A stretch of DNA of 64,000 nt from Phyto melanocephala (taxonomy: Eukaryota; Arthropoda; Insecta; Diptera; Rhinophoridae), in assembly GCA_941918925.1 (NCBI GenBank), contig OW799234.1, positions 117,775,128 through 117,839,127 on the forward strand, read 5' to 3'. Under the pieces are notes generated by a model. The model ran no database searches, was not told the DNA's origin, and was given only the letters and a program-made list of their open reading frames with translations. How positions within the stretch are numbered: the stretch's first letter is position 1; each line of letters opens with the position of its first letter. This document shows positions 13,591 through 27,276 of this stretch, one piece after another. Made by a program: the position numbers and the translations under genes.

Positions 13591-16500
13591 TCATGTAACA
13601 ACAATTGTATCACTATTCATCATACATATATGTTTCATTATCTTTATAATGACTTTATATGCTTAAAAACATCCTATTGGTAAATTATTAGATAATTGAG
13701 TTAATTGAAAAAAAAATAAAATTTTAAATTAAGTTTATGTGCATGTATGTAATAAAATAATTTTTTTTTTTCTAACTGGGAGTCGCACCTACTTTCATCC
13801 AGTTTGTATTTGTGTGAAAGGACGAGTTGGTCATCAAAAGAAAAATTTAAAACACAGAGAAAAACACAACATTCCTTTTTACAGGATGAACGATAATATT
13901 CGATGTTCAATAGTAAACAGTAAATTGTTTAGTCAGTAAAGATCAGCCTTTTCAAAATAGGGGAAAATATAAAGTATTTTTAAGCATTGCACATACACCT
14001 ACAAGAATCCTTAAAATATTTGCAATTTCACACGAAAATTTCAATTGTGTTTCAAACTAGTTCAAAAATAAGCTACTCTACTCTTATGTAGCAAAATATC
14101 TTTGAAAACGTTTAACTTAATAGTGATAAGCAATTTACCTTGTACCGATTTAAAATCTTAAAGTCTGCTAAACACATTTGCTATGATCTCTAGTTGCACA
14201 CCTACAAATACAAACATTTAGACTAAATACCTTTAACGCCATTTACTAAATTGCTTTAAAGGACCTTTTTGTGGCAACAAATTAAATTGAAATTATTATT
14301 TAACCATAAATTTGAGGGGGAAAAAGTGATAGTCTAACAAAAAAAGGCCAACTTGCAGAAAACATGTTGAAAGTTAAATGCTTTATTTTAGCATGAAACC
14401 AGCCAACTGCCGTCAAGAGGGGGCAACAAGCAAAGTTAACAATTTTGGCACCAAAAACAAATCATGCCACATATACAAGGCAAAAAGCAACTCCCACATA
14501 ATTTTAACAAATTTTATGACAAAAACTTATGCAACACTAAAGTATACATAACAAACTCAAATAAAAAAGCAAAACGTATAAAGAAGAAAAGAAAAACTTT
14601 GTTAAACAAAATGTCTGTTATATTTCATTTATTAATGTGATGAGGTAGGGAAGTGCAAAGAGGTCTAGGGTATTTCGTTAGTCGTAAAAGGAAGAGTGTT
14701 AAAGTAGTCAGAAAAGTTAAAAGAAATTTTTGTCGGCTAAAGATGGGGAGAAAAAAAAATTATTTATTTTTTCATACATGTTAAGTGAATTTGGTGTCTG
14801 TTCTGGGTGTTGGTTTTACTTGTCTATTTGTGATATATATTTTTTGTGGGTATTTTCTTATATTTTCAGTTACATGGTAATGGTGGTGGTGTTGTTGTAA
14901 TTGCTTTGACTTGGCAAGCTGTAAATCACAGTGGTAGACTATACTTAGGACCAACATCGACAACATCGACAACAACAATAACAACTCGAACAATAGCTAA
15001 AAGCTACACAGCAACCATATTGCAAAAAAAAGAAAAGATATATACCCCAACACTTGTAGTTTATATCTATATGTGTTTATGGGGTTGATAATAAATTGTT
15101 AAATATCCCAGGACACCATCTCCCTTTTTTATGTCTTGCTGTTGTTTGTATATTTATTTATGTGTGTTCAAGAGTTTGAGTGACTATCAACATATAGCAA
15201 CATTTTAAGAAATCTTTTATTTATCAAGCATAAGAAAAACGCAAAAAAAAAAACATAAAATAGGAGGAGTATGTAAGTATTATCAAGACACTTCCATTGG
15301 ACTTGTTTATATGTACATGCACACATTCAAACATATTTTAATTTTTCAGGATTGTCAGTCTTTATTAAAATTATCAAACCGTCTCGAAAAGCAAGGTGTA
15401 ATTGAAAATAATGTCAAGTTGTTAGTCTAATTTGAACAAAAGGTTTTACTTAATAATGTACTAAAATAAAATTATTATTAAATAGCAATACGCAGTTTTG
15501 AGCGTATAATGCAGGCGCCTAATCAAATGTCATGTTAGTTTGTATGAAATTTTTTAAAATTTGATTTTTATAAAATTTCCTTTTTTAAATTTAACGATAA
15601 TTTTGTTTTTGCATACAAAACGTTTATATAAAGCAGGTGCTAGAGAAAAGAAATTAACTATTTGCCTACTTTTAGAGGTTTTATAAAAAAAATTATGTAA
15701 AGTGTATCGAAAATTATATTTAGTTTTTTTTGGAAGCTTTCGACCACTAACAAAAATCTTTATATATTTTAACAGACAGATATAACATCTTATGAAATGT
15801 TTTTTGTTCTTCCTGTGTTCTGCAATCCGCGTGAAATTAAACCATTAGAAACTGCCATTGTAGTGCTATTATTTATGAGAATTCCGATTGATTTAATTTA
15901 ACTCGGAATGCACAACACAGGCGAATTAAATAATATTTTGAAAATATCTTTAGCAAAATAAATTGTAGCTTTTTTAACCGCAAAAAATTTCGATAATACT
16001 GACACACTTTTAATTTTGTTCTTAGGAAGCAGACTATTGCATGAAGGACATGCCAATAATAAATGTTAAAGATGGTTCCAGTGACAAGTTTTTTCCTGAT
16101 AAAAACCTAAATGTCGCTTCGAATATTTGAAAGAAAATATAGTTGATGACGATAATGACAGTGATAAGAAAGCTGGTCCCTTCAAACCAATATTGGAAAT
16201 AGGCTTATTTAGAATTAACTAGATTATTAGTAAAGGAAATATGTATGTATGTCACATATTTTTTAGGAGCAAAAATCTTAGAAATACTAGACAGGCACGT
16301 GCCGGCAACCACTGTCTGCTGTATTGGCATGTTCTACATCTGCATCATACTGTAATTTAATATTATTTTGAAAAAAACTATCTTATTTAGACATCAAATG
16401 TGAAACATCATCTTTGCAAATAATTCGTAATATATTCTGTTCATTTTAAATGCTTTTCATTTTTTGGTAATATAATGATGGAAATCTCAAATGCTAATAC

Positions 16501-18099
16501 CATCCACTTGAGCGGGTTTTAGGCCACAACGTAAGGAAAGTAGAGACATTAAAAGAGATATTAAAAAAGATATTGGAATAAAAAGAAATTTTAATTTTTA
16601 AATCTCAGCAAACTTTAATGAATATTCAATAAGTTATCGATGATTTAAAAAAAGTGTCACCTGGGTGGGTTTTTTTGGGTCACTTTTCTGTTCTTAAATC
16701 AAAATGCTAGCTTTTTAAGCAAGAATTGCTATCAATAGCTGGAAGTGCAATATCTTGCTTTAAGTTCTGTTAGCCTTTCTAAGAAAATTGAAAAAGATTC
16801 TTTTAACAAGCGCACAGTTTAGGAACTATACAATTTGAGGACACAATTTATTTTGTTGAAAAAGCAACAAATAAGGATATTATTTAGTACTATGATTTAT
16901 TACAATGTAATTATTATTATTATTATTTGTTTTATTTTCAAACATTTAAAAAACATAATTTAGATACTTTGTAAGCAGAATTATTTTCCTGAATAATGGT
17001 CATTTAAATTGTTACAATTTAATTGTAGTTTACTTCAAAAGTGGCAAATAAAAAAACTTATTATGCGCTATAGTCCTTTTTAGTTCGGCTTCTAAATATA
17101 TACATGATAGCACTTATTTTTTTATTAAAAGTTTTTTTAATATCGCCCCAAACATTCTACTTATTATGCCAAAGAGTCTTATATAATTTTTTACTTAGTT
17201 TTGTTTGATGGTATTGCTATTAGTTACTTAACAACTACCAGCACACTTACTTTTTTAATTTTTGGTAATGAAATTGTTTATGTTGTTGTTGGTTTTGCTT
17301 AATTTTGGGGTTATTGTCTAGTCGTCTGTGGGATTCTTCTTTATTATGTTTTTTGTTCACCCTTTTCAAACATGCCACTTAGTAATTTTAAAAATATTTT
17401 GTGTGTTTGTGTTTTTCCCTGTTATTTGCAATTTTGGTAAAAACATATTAAATCAGTGCAGACATGCGGGTACACACAGTCATTAATTTATTTGTTGCTG
17501 TGTAGTATACAGAATATAAAATTCTTTTACATACAAATATACACTGTTAATGCACAGTATAATAAATTAGTATTCGTTGTGCGTCTAAGACAAATTTAAA
17601 ACACCCTTTACCAATTAGCAGATTTTTAATAAGCTATAAGTTTTAGAAATTTGTTTATATTATTATTTTTAAATAAAATTATGTTCTTCCACATAATGGC
17701 GTGTAAATTTTCATGAAACCAGGAATTTATGAAATATTGTTTCATTAAGTTAATTTTTATTTTGAAGACTATTTCAAACATAAAATTTAATTTACAAGTA
17801 AAAGAAATCGAGTTTTATGAAGCACTTGTATCAAATTCAAAGGCGGAAGCACGTTTATATGCATTTTGGATAAAGTTTTACTCTTAAGCTGTAATGGAAG
17901 TGAAACGCTTAGTTTGTGATAAAAAAATAATTATTCAAAGCGGGAACTCGCCAAACTAACATTATTCCTTCTTTAAGCTAGCTTGTAAGTAAAATTTTTA
18001 TATTAATCCATTGCAAGCATGTTTCGTCCGAAGCATTATTTTTAATTGGGTACCTTAGCGAAGGGTTTCTGCTGGATTTCAAGCCAACATTTTGCTTAA

Positions 18100-18890
18100 C
18101 CCTGCATGCTTAATGTTAGTCGTTTCGACTAACATTGTTACTTTTTCTCTTTTTTGATCATCCTCATTTTTAGTGTTGAATGAGTCTATTTAGTTACAAA
18201 GCTACTGCCGATTAGTACTGATGTGTTGTGTGACTCATTTAAATAATATGTATTGGTTTGCAAAAACTACTTAGTCGTAACGACTAACATTGGTTTTATT
18301 GCAATTTTTTTTTAGTAAACAAAATGACTGCAAAGAAAATAACCAATGATGAAATTGAAAAAATATTGGCGATGTGCGATGATGATGAGGATGATATTAG
18401 TAATTCCGAAAGTGAATGTGCGCCAAGTTTATCGGAGGAAATAATGCATTCATGTTTTTCCGAAGATATGCAAAAAAAAATATATGTGGCGAGCACAAAG
18501 TTGAACTTTGCGCCTCTTGTGGAAATAATTAAAGTAAAATTTTTTTTTTAGTTTAAGTATTTAAGACAAAGCCTTAGCTTTATAATAGCAAGAAGCCTTT
18601 TTTTAGGTTTTTGAATTTTTTTTAATAAATTTTATTTTTTCAATTTTTATATGTGATGTACCTTAGACTGATGAAGAACAGTAATTTATTTCATTATAAA
18701 TAAAATAAAAAACAAAACAAATGAAAATGGTTTTTGCTTTTATATACCATAAGGTATTGTATTTTAGTTTGTCAGTTACTTTTATGGATTACGAGCACTA
18801 CCCGTTCCACAGAGTTCATATTTCGGGCATGTTAGTCGAATCGACTAACATTAGTCATAACGAATAAAAAATAAAATTAAGCATGCAGGG
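18100..18890 (+). mobile_element. piggyBac-type transposon, internally deleted
   Basis: Perfect 15-bp terminal inverted repeats CCCTGCATGCTTAAT (18100-18114 and 18876-18890) are flanked by TTAA on both sides (18096-18099, 18891-18894), as in piggyBac-superfamily elements. Near-palindromic boxes with the core TTAGTCG-N2/3-CGACTAA occur at 18113-18135, 18271-18287 and 18829-18851, and are likely transposase-binding sites. Only a short N-terminal transposase-like ORF remains, so the 791-bp element is non-autonomous. The intact termini and target duplication suggest fairly recent insertion. Confidence 0.88.
18324..18551 (+). pseudogene. piggyBac transposase N-terminal remnant
   Basis: From an ATG after the left end of the piggyBac-type element, 75 codons encode an acidic peptide. 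It contains ITNDEIEKILAMCDDDEDDI and a Ser/Glu-rich stretch, like the acidic N-termini of piggyBac-superfamily transposases. The DDD catalytic domain and C-terminal zinc finger are absent, consistent with an internal deletion. The peptide may still be translated but cannot transpose anything alone. The assignment rests mostly on its position inside the element. Confidence 0.6.
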
Positions 18891-21800
18891 TTAAATGAGC
18901 TATATAAACATAGGCACAGAGTTTATTACTGCCCAAAGCCAAAATAATGTGGTAGTTTGCTTAAAAAGTAGAAACAAATTTTTGCAAGCAAATAATATTA
19001 GATAAGTAAAAGGTTTTATGAGAAAATATTTCATAATCTCAATCAAAAATTATGAATATGAATTCGTTTACAAAAATTGCCATTATTTTTACTTTTTTAT
19101 TTTGAATTTATAAATTTGAGGTTTTTTAAGGTTATAATTTTTGTCCACAGTAAAAATTTATCTAAAGCGTTAAGTGAATCTCAAATCTATAATCATCATG
19201 TTTAACATTTTTCTGTAACCAGTTGGCAAAAACTGCCCAGACGACATTGTCCTTAACGATTATCTTAAGACGTATTTTAAATTTCCACTGACCGAATTTG
19301 TCCTTTATATCATCTATTTTGATAGTGTATAAGAACTCTCCGTTATCTTATGTAATGACATTAGCTTATTATCATAGTCCCAATTAGTTTAAAATTTTAA
19401 TCAAGGTGGCAGCTTTGGCGTGAATTTATGGTACATATTAAGGGGCAAGTAAATTTGTTGTTACGCAGTTTACGGTCAGATTTTACAACCGATTTGAAAA
19501 AAAAAATATACCATTTTAAAGGACTTTTCCCACAGATGTGCACGATCATAATATTATGAAAGTTAGTTTATTCTTTTAGCAGTTACAAACGTTATATTAC
19601 TACTAAGCCATGCGCAAAACATATACATATATGAGCTAAGGCAAAAAATTTAAAATTTTTTAAACAATAAAATAAAAATTTTTGAAATGGTTATGTTATA
19701 GCCTGAAAATTTTTGATTATTAACAGAGAATTCATTTATAATCCTATGTTTAAATATTAAACCACAAAGAACTTATTTGAAGGTATATCACATTTCTTGT
19801 TTTTATTTTGCATTTCCTTTCCAAAATTAAAAAAAAAAATTATAATAATTCAACACACCGCTTTTTACAAGATCAGAACATTTATGTTTTCTGTAATATA
19901 TGAACTATTTATTCTATAAAATTTTGCCGAGTGGAAAATAGTAACTTGAATACCATTTCTGTAAAAAAAATATTTTTTTTGAATGCGAATTTCGTGGTTT
20001 GGGAATTTAGGAATTTTTTTAATAAAATTTTTTTTTGTAAAACTGCAAATTTTATTATAATATCTCTATCCATATCGGGTTTGTAGAATGTTTAGTATTG
20101 AAGTATTTATTTCTATAGTGTACATCTATTTGCAGTTACTTGTTTGTAGACTAAAAAGTTTCTAAAAGAGTAGTCTTCAAAACATCCCCGTCTTTTAATT
20201 AAAGAATATTATAATTTTTATTCAAAATCAATGGCAATTATAAAAAGTTCTACTGTGACCATAAATTTATTAACAACTGCTTAACCGCTAATATAATTAA
20301 AATTGTCAAAAAGCTCAAAAAGTTTTCTCTCCGGCAAAATACAAGTTACAGACATTTGGCCGATAAACAACGATATTCAGCCACTGTGCAAAATCTAAAC
20401 TAAGTCAGATATATCTTGCGGCTTGATATTTTTAGAATCCTCATTGATATCTCTATCATCCAAGGGGGTACCTGGCACACCTTAAATAACACCATTTCTA
20501 AATCGGTTAATTTATACTGAAGATAACTCAGGACATATGTAACTACATTTCCTTTTAATTATATTAGCATATATAAAATAAAATATAGTTTTTTTAATTA
20601 AAAATTTTAATTAAATTATTTTAAATTGTATGTAATTAATTTAAAGATAATATAATGAAAATTTTCTTTATACATCTTTAATGGTAGAGAAAAATTTTTA
20701 TCTAAAATCTAAGTTGTATGAAGCCCTTTGAATGTTTGCTCTCACTCACAGTTCAACAAAGTTTAATACATTTTTGCCTAGTTTGAGTTTACATTACTTT
20801 ACTAGCTATTATAATCTGATTACAAAAAAATCATCACAGGTATTTACTTTGTTAATGAGAATTTTTTTTTGCTTGTTTTCTCTTAAAACTTTATCCAAGT
20901 CTTGCCTATGCAATCATATACGTAATTTTTTTGTGTTTGTCTTTTTAAATAAACTTTTACATTAATCGCATAAACGCAGATAACACACGTCCCATTTAGT
21001 ATTATATAATACTAGCACTAGTGTCAACTAATTTAACTTTGTGGTATTAAATTGTACATAAAAGAAGGCTCTAGTGCTGTAAGGTACTTTGTTTTCGTCT
21101 TTTCTGGTTCATATTTAAAAGTGGGTTCACTTGATTTTTATTAAGTATCACGGTATTTTTGTGGTGTCTTTTAAACAGTTATAGACCTGAGATTATTTAA
21201 CGCAACCAAACAATTAAATACAGTAAATTATTATAATATCCCAATTTTTGCTTAAGATAGTTCACTACAAGCGACAGTTTGAGCTGAAATAACAAAAAGT
21301 TTTGCTGCATTTCCACCTAATTTCTACATTAAAAAGCGAGTGTAAAAAATTGCAAAAGCATTTTAAAGAAGTTCATGACATATGTTTAAAATCTAAAGCC
21401 TTTTAGAGAGTCCAAGGTGTATTTGTAATACAAAAACAACTTACCTTTTAACACATGTGTACTATGTTCTCATAATTAAGGAAAAAGACTACACACATAT
21501 GTAAGTATGGACATATATTTTAGCACGTAGAATCAGAAACATTTGGTGCACTATTAATGCGGTGTGTTATATGTACCTTACTTTATGTTTACATAACATT
21601 AGGCTTTATATACTGTAAACATATATTCTCATGTCAACATGTAAAAAATAAAACACATATTATTTGTGTATGTGTGTGTGTGAACTGACTACTTGACGCA
21701 AAATAATAATGCCAAGTTTTGCTAAACTAAATCTAACAATACAAAAAATTCTTATGTTTACATGTACATGTGTGTGCGAATGCATGAAAAGGTTGCTGTA

Positions 21801-22888
21801 TAAATTGTAGTAATGAGTACAATATGTACCAGTATATAACATAAATATTGCAGGATAGGTGCAGAGAATAACTTTTTTATCAACACCCAAAAAACCTCAT
21901 TACCAAAAAGCGCTTCTTGAATCGATTACTTAGTGCTTAATTTCTACCAAAAATACTTCTTTATAAGCGATGTCACACTCCATAGATCTGTTTTTTGCAA
22001 TTAAAAAGCTCTTAGTTCATCCCTTCAAGGAACGGCTTAATCATGCCTTCTCCTTATGCGCTGCTATATAAGTCAGCATCATAAAAAGTAGTATTAAAAG
22101 AAATTAGTCTACATTCCTCAACTGCTGAAAAAATAAGCAGTACAGAAAGCATGCTTTGTTGTACGGGCTTATGCAAACAATTTAAGCATTCCCATGGATG
22201 CAATATGGCACGGAAGTTAAGTATACACTGCTTAAATAATTAGACAAATTTGTTGGTCCGTTAATTCAATATTAAATAATAACAGAGAATAAAATTCGTA
22301 GTGACACTTTACGATAAACTGATAATTTTGCTTAAAAAATAGCTCTTTTTTAATTCAACCAATATTCCTGTAAATTAGGTACTACAACTATGTTTAATTG
22401 TTAATAACAATTTGATGTATTGATTGATTTATTCTGGTCCCATTTTTATAGTAAAAACTTAATGACCTAAAAATATTTGATGCATACATGCAACTAACTC
22501 TTTTATTTAAACATAAAAATGTATGTATGCAGAAAAGTTAAAACCAGATTATACTCTTTTGGCATTCAAGCCCCAGTTAAAAATTTTGCTCTAAAAATTC
22601 ATTCATCCCTTTTGAGTCGATTCCTCTGTTTTATCTCTTACCTTTATAATAATGTCCTTACAACACATAAAACTTTTTGTAAATACATATGAGTAAGAGC
22701 TTATGAAATCCTTATGCATTTAACTAAAAAAGGATTCTTGTTTACATATTCAAAATGGTTTATTTACTCTATGTAAAACAAGAGAAAACAAAAAAAAAAA
22801 ATAAAGGATATTTTTTAGCATAATAATCATTACCATCTAAATAGAAAAACTTGTATTAAAATAAACATGAGAAGAAACAACGACATAC

Positions 22889-22995
22889 CTGCGAAATATG
22901 CCAACATGGCTGTTAGGACGACTGATATTAAAATTAAGGCGATACTCAAACATTTCCAGGAACAACGATGTTGACAGCGTTTATCTATGTGAAAC
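22889..22995 (-). CDS. Ten-a: Teneurin (Ten-a-like) transmembrane exon
   Basis: This 107-bp minus-strand exon lies between a T-rich acceptor ending TTTTAG and the donor GCAG|GTATGT. Its first base completes the Arg codon left by the upstream exon, and 35 codons follow with one G carried over. The peptide is [15 protein letters not shown] followed by a hydrophobic run [20 protein letters not shown]. This is a basic, Cys-rich juxtamembrane stretch and then one transmembrane helix, as expected of a type II teneurin, with the N-terminus cytoplasmic and the EGF/NHL/YD-repeat ectodomain encoded further downstream beyond position 1. Phase continuity with 41576-41830 across an 18.6-kb intron is exact. 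The two exons identify the window as an internal, intron-dominated part of the gene. Ten-m has a different transmembrane sequence as I recall it, which favours Ten-a. Confidence 0.93.
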
Positions 22996-23033
22996 CTAAA
23001 ACAAAAAAAAAAAAAAAAACAAAAAAAAAAAGA
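22996..23033 (-). promoter_or_regulatory. 3' splice site with long polypyrimidine tract
   Basis: On the plus strand this is an A-run broken by a few C and G. Read in the gene sense it is a long T-tract ending in TTTTAG next to the transmembrane exon. It is an unusually homopolymeric acceptor tract and the A/T run length may be polymorphic. Confidence 0.8.
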
Positions 23034-23470
23034 GAATAGAAATATTAATAATAGTAATAGCAGTTATTTAAGTTTTTTTTAATAAACCTTAATTAAAAAA
23101 TATACAAAATGAGTAGGAGTTTTAAGATATACAGATAAATTAAAAATGTTAGTTACGTCATTTTTTGTAGTGATACAGTAAGAGAAAAGGTTGAGAAAAT
23201 GTTGGAAAAATTATAATTGATAAGAATTAAACTCTGTTCGAACTTGTCTTTATAATTGGCTAATTCACAGTCGTAGTTCTATAAAGTTTGAATTTTTAAA
23301 TAGGTCCAAAAATTTTTTAAAAGAAAACAAGTAAGAGCACTATATTCGGCTGTGCCGAATCTTTTATACCCACCACCAATTTTGTGTACATTTAAAGCAC
23401 AATATTTATTATTTTGTTAATCGCTATGGAATAATCTCTTTGTTATAAAATATGTATCACTTTCTTTGTA

Positions 23471-24057
23471 GAGGGTGGTTTAATTTTAAGGGTCCATGTT
23501 GAAGGTGAACTACACTTAGTCCTTAAATTTGTTTTCTGCATTTCACTTGACATTTCTCAATCTCAAACTTACTCAATTTGATCCGTGGAAAGATATGCAA
23601 ATGAGCAACGCTTTAAAGTTATTCAGGTTTTTTATAAAAATGGGCGTTCAAATCAAAATGCATTTTGTGCACTTCGTGATTATTTCGGTCAACATAATCG
23701 TTCGAATTCGGCCACAATCGGGAGAATTGTAAAAAATATTTAAGTTTCTGCAAAATAGGTCTGTATAAAATGTTAGAAAATCTGTGAATGCCTTCTTAGT
23801 TCGCTGAATGGGAACTACTGCTGGTTTTTGCGATAGTGTGGCAAAAGAGCAGTCAACCTCGCCTCATCATCATGCCTAACAATTGAGCATTAACATTGTG
23901 ATTGAAAATTTGGACCATCAGATAGAGGAGTGGCGCCAAGGATGGGGGGGGGCCATTTGGCAGATATTTTGTTAAATACATAATTGAACCATACAAATAT
24001 TATCATTATAAAAATAAATTTAAATTCAACATCGGTCCTTAAAATTTAACCACCCTT
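23471..24057. mobile_element. Tc1/mariner-superfamily MITE nested in Helentron copy 1
   Basis: Ends GAGGGTGGTTTAATTTTAAG and, as reverse complement, AAGGGTGGTTAAATTTTAAG form terminal inverted repeats of about 30 bp. They are flanked by TA on both sides (23469-23470, 24058-24059). The same insertion is present in the other Helentron copy (29859-30471), so it was part of the element before both copies spread. Internal reading frames are broken. Confidence 0.65.
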
Positions 24058-24384
24058 TATAACTTCGATATGCTACTAAAATGCTTTTGTAAATGTAGTC
24101 TTTCAATGAAAGTGGGCGTTAAAATAATCGTGTCAATAAAGTTTCTGCTAATAAATACAACTTAGATATTTCAATATAGTCCTTTATTTTCCCAAAAACT
24201 TTGTCAATAGAGAAATTACATGAACTTAAGATAAACCGTTATGGGAGGTGGGCGTTAAATTGAGCGTGTTACCTAAACTTTTTGGCACAACGACTACATT
24301 AATTAGAAGGATATACGAAGCAAATTTGATCATCATACCTCTAATTTTGGCGGTTTTATGAGCGTTTAAAGTTCATTAACGGTA

Positions 24385-25400
24385 GATAACGTGAAAAGTG
24401 GGCGTTATAGTAGGCATGTCAAAGTTTTTTTTGCGAATGAGTACAACTGAGGTGTTTCAACATAACCCTTTATTATTCCAAAATCTCTATTAATAGAGAA
24501 ATTATATGACATTTAGGTAAAACGTTATATGGGAGGTGGGCGTAAAAAATGGCGTGGCACCTCAAATTTCTTGCACAGTAATAACATTGCCTAGAGGCAT
24601 ATACGTAGAAAATTTGATCATCACACCTCTAATTTTGGCGGTTTTATGAGCTTTTAAATTTCATTAACGGTAGATAACGTGAAAAGTGGGCGTCATAGTA
24701 GGCGTGTCAAAGTTGTTCTTGCTAATGAGTACAACTTAGGTGTTTCAATATAGCTCTTTGTTATTCCAAAATCTTTATTAATAGAGAAATTATATGAATT
24801 TTGGGTAAAACGTTATATGGGAGGTGGGCGTAAAAGTAGGCGTGGCACCCTAATTTTCTGGCACAGTAATGATACTGCCTAGGAGGATATACGTAGCAAA
24901 TTTGATCATCACAGTTCTAATTTTGGCGGTTTTATGAGCTTTTAAATTTCATTAACGGTAGATAACGTGAAAAGTGGGCGTTATAGTAGGCGTGTCAAAG
25001 TTGTTTTTGCTAATGAGTACAACTTAGGTGTTTCAATATAGTCCTTTGTTATTTAAAAATCTTTATTAATAGAGAAATTATATGAATTTTAGGTATAACG
25101 TTATATGGGAGGTGGGCGTAAAAGTGGGCGTGGCACCCTAATTTTCTGGCACAGTAATGATATTGCCTAGGACGATATACGTAGCAAATTTTATCATCAC
25201 ACTTCTAATTTTGGCGGTTTTATGAGCTTTTAAATTTCATTAACGGTAGATAACGTGAAAAGTGGGCGTTATAGTAGGCGTGTCAAAGTGGTTTTTGCTA
25301 ATGAGTACAATTTAAGTGTTTCAATATAGCCCTTTGTTATTTCAAAATCTTTATTAATAGAGAAATTATATGAATTTTAGGTAAAACGTTATATGGGAGG
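24385..25400 (+). repeat. 288-bp tandem repeats (about four copies)
   Basis: Landmarks GATAACGTGAAAAGTGGGCG recur every 288 bp exactly. Each unit also has AACGTTATATGGGAGGTGGG and TTTTGGCGGTTTTATGAGC. Units differ from each other by scattered changes. The inverted element copy has the same 288-bp period at 28661, 28949, 29237 and 29525. Confidence 0.9.
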
Positions 25401-26194
25401 TGGGCGTAAAAGTGGGCGTGGCACATTGATTTTCCGTTACAAAAAAGCGTCTCACCAAAAAGCAAAGTGTGCAAAATGTCAGAGTCGTACATCCAATTTT
25501 GTTGCTTTTATGACGTTTTTGTTTTTAAATATACCGAAAAATACACTGTGCGGTATAAATTTTCGTACATTTTGATCGATAACTCCTCTCCTAATGCATA
25601 GATTTTGATAATTTTCGGGGAAAAATATTGTTTTTACTCAGGAAATATATATTCGAAGTTTCATGAGTCTACGTTAATGCGTTTGGACACAATTCCATTT
25701 TATTCGATGTTTGAAGGACACGGTTTTTTCGACCTACTCTTGCTTTTCGAGCTATAACTCCCTTCCTAATATTCCGATTTGGCCCATTTTCAATACCAAA
25801 CAAACCTTATCTTTAAGAAAGATTCTGGCAAAATTTGAGCCCCCTAGCTTTTTCGGTGCGACCTCTATCGTGCTTTCAACAGACGGACAGACGGACGGAC
25901 ATAGCTAGATCGTCATCAAATCAAACCCTGATTCAGAATATATATACTTTATGGGGTCTAAAATGGATATTTCGATGTGTTACAAACGGAATGACAAAAT
26001 GAATATACCCCCACCATTTTTTTGGTGGCGGGTATAAAAATACAAAACTTTTCAATAATTTTAAAATTGATGGAAAATATGTCACAATTTTGTATCAATG
26101 TTTATGATTAAAAATTTTAAGTCTTGTTAGCCTTTTTAGATGTTGGAAAGAGAAAGTCAGAGAAATGTAAGACTTATTATTTAAATTTTTAATA

Positions 26195-26805
26195 AAGTTT
26201 TGATAATATTGTTACAGAAATAATTCCATTAATATCAAGGTTGTATATAATCTACCAATAACATATCCTACTATTTCTCTATATATTGATAAATGTCAAA
26301 CAGTTTTACCCATACATGTTATTTACAAAATACAACTTCTAATATATGTTTTTAAGTGTTTGCACAATATTGGACATCATACTATAAATTTTATGAGATG
26401 TAGCCATATGATTAATACAAGGAATAATGGAAATTTAAGAATCTCTTGGTGTAGGTTCGAAACAACAGAACAGCGCGTGGAATTTTTGGGTAGTCGTGAA
26501 TACAATAATTTGCCTCAAATGTTAAAAAATGAAAATAGAATTTCTGTTTTTAAAAGACTTCTTAAACAACACATTTTGCAACATATAAATGAAATTTTTT
26601 TATAATTTGTTTTAATCTATTAACTGATCTCATTATTTAAATTAACTTCTTCTATATATGTATGTAAATATTTTTTTCTTATTTTGTAACATATAAATTT
26701 TAAGTAAATATGTTTTTGCCAACTCGTCTCAACAATGCTTTTTAGGCGCTGAGACAAACTATTGTAATTGAATTATTTGCCAAAAAAATTTATAAAAATA
26801 AATAA

Positions 26806-26838
<33 letters not shown>
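26195..26838 (+). pseudogene. 3' end of a CR1/L2-like non-LTR retrotransposon with poly(A)
   Basis: An open frame runs from about 26208 to 26605. It encodes LPIHVIYKIQLLIYVFKCLH, then a NTRNN..LRIS segment, FLGSREYNNLPQML and SVFKRLLKQHIL. This order (LPVxxRIxFK.., R-S-rich link, xNxLPxxIK, FKxxLKxxL) is typical of the C-terminal tail of CR1/L2-like ORF2 proteins. About 200 bp of 3' UTR follow, then AATAAATAA and a pure A-run at 26809-26838. It is a 5'-truncated, dead insertion lying between the two Helentron copies. Confidence 0.7.
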
Positions 26839-26843
<5 letters not shown>

Positions 26844-27276
26844 ATTAGTTTGAGTTACATAAATTTAATAAGCATTTAAATATCCATATACATTTTTGTA
26901 ATTTACTTCACTTTAATTAAGATTTTATTTTAAAAAAATTGGTATCATTGTAATTATGAGGACACCTAGTATCATACTCATTCAGAATGTTTGTAGAAAA
27001 GCGATTGATTGGAAAATTATCGATCCGGTATCACAGTATAAATATGAGGAAACTACATCAAGCAAGAGACATTGTACATTAGACATATAACATAAAAATA
27101 AATTATTGTAACATTTGAGTGTTTTTAAATAAATAAACTTTCATAACGTAAGTTTCAGTGGTGCTGATTGTCATTTGTAATTAAAGGGATCCCGGTATAT
27201 TTAAAGTAAATAAACAAATTCTCAAAGAAGGTAACAACATAAAAATATTTTACGACATGTATGATAAGTACTTATT

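Larger units (their letters stand above)
1..22888 (-). other. Teneurin downstream intron (5' part)
   Basis: This is sequence following the transmembrane exon in the gene sense, starting at the donor GT (22887-22888). The next exon was not found. Apart from listed elements, stretches 1-3510, 3807-5050, 5600-7400, 8950-12925, 13591-18095 and 18895-22888 are AT-rich (many runs of A or T) without recognisable genes. A short exon could be hidden, because exons this small do not stand out as ORFs. Confidence 0.75.
23324..26040 (+). mobile_element. Helentron-like (HINE/DINE-1-type) element, copy 1
   Basis: The left end reads AAAACAAGTAAGAGCACTAT, then a hairpin ATTCGGC-TGT-GCCGAAT, then TTTTATACCCACCACCAA. 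The right end is TTGGTGGCGGGTATAAAAA, so the subterminal parts are inverted repeats. Inside are four tandem units of exactly 288 bp (landmark GATAACGTG at 24385, 24673, 24961 and 25249). They carry GTGGGCGT boxes, and a short GACGGACAGACGGACGGACA microsatellite follows. Then comes GAATATATATACTTTAT, close to the conserved core of dipteran DINE-1/mini-me elements. No transposase gene is visible. A nested Tc1/mariner-type element lies at 23471-24057. A near-identical inverted copy is at 27820-30620. Confidence 0.7.

Noticed and set aside
23529..23732. 67-codon ORF repeated in both Helentron copies (also 30210-30413)
   Set aside because: It lies within the nested Tc1/mariner-type insertion and matches no protein family; conservation reflects shared element sequence.
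25393..25575. ORF starting MGGGRKSGRG, also seen at 43799-44020
   Set aside because: It is a translation of the GGGAGGTGGGCGTAAAAGTG repeat box, not a protein gene.
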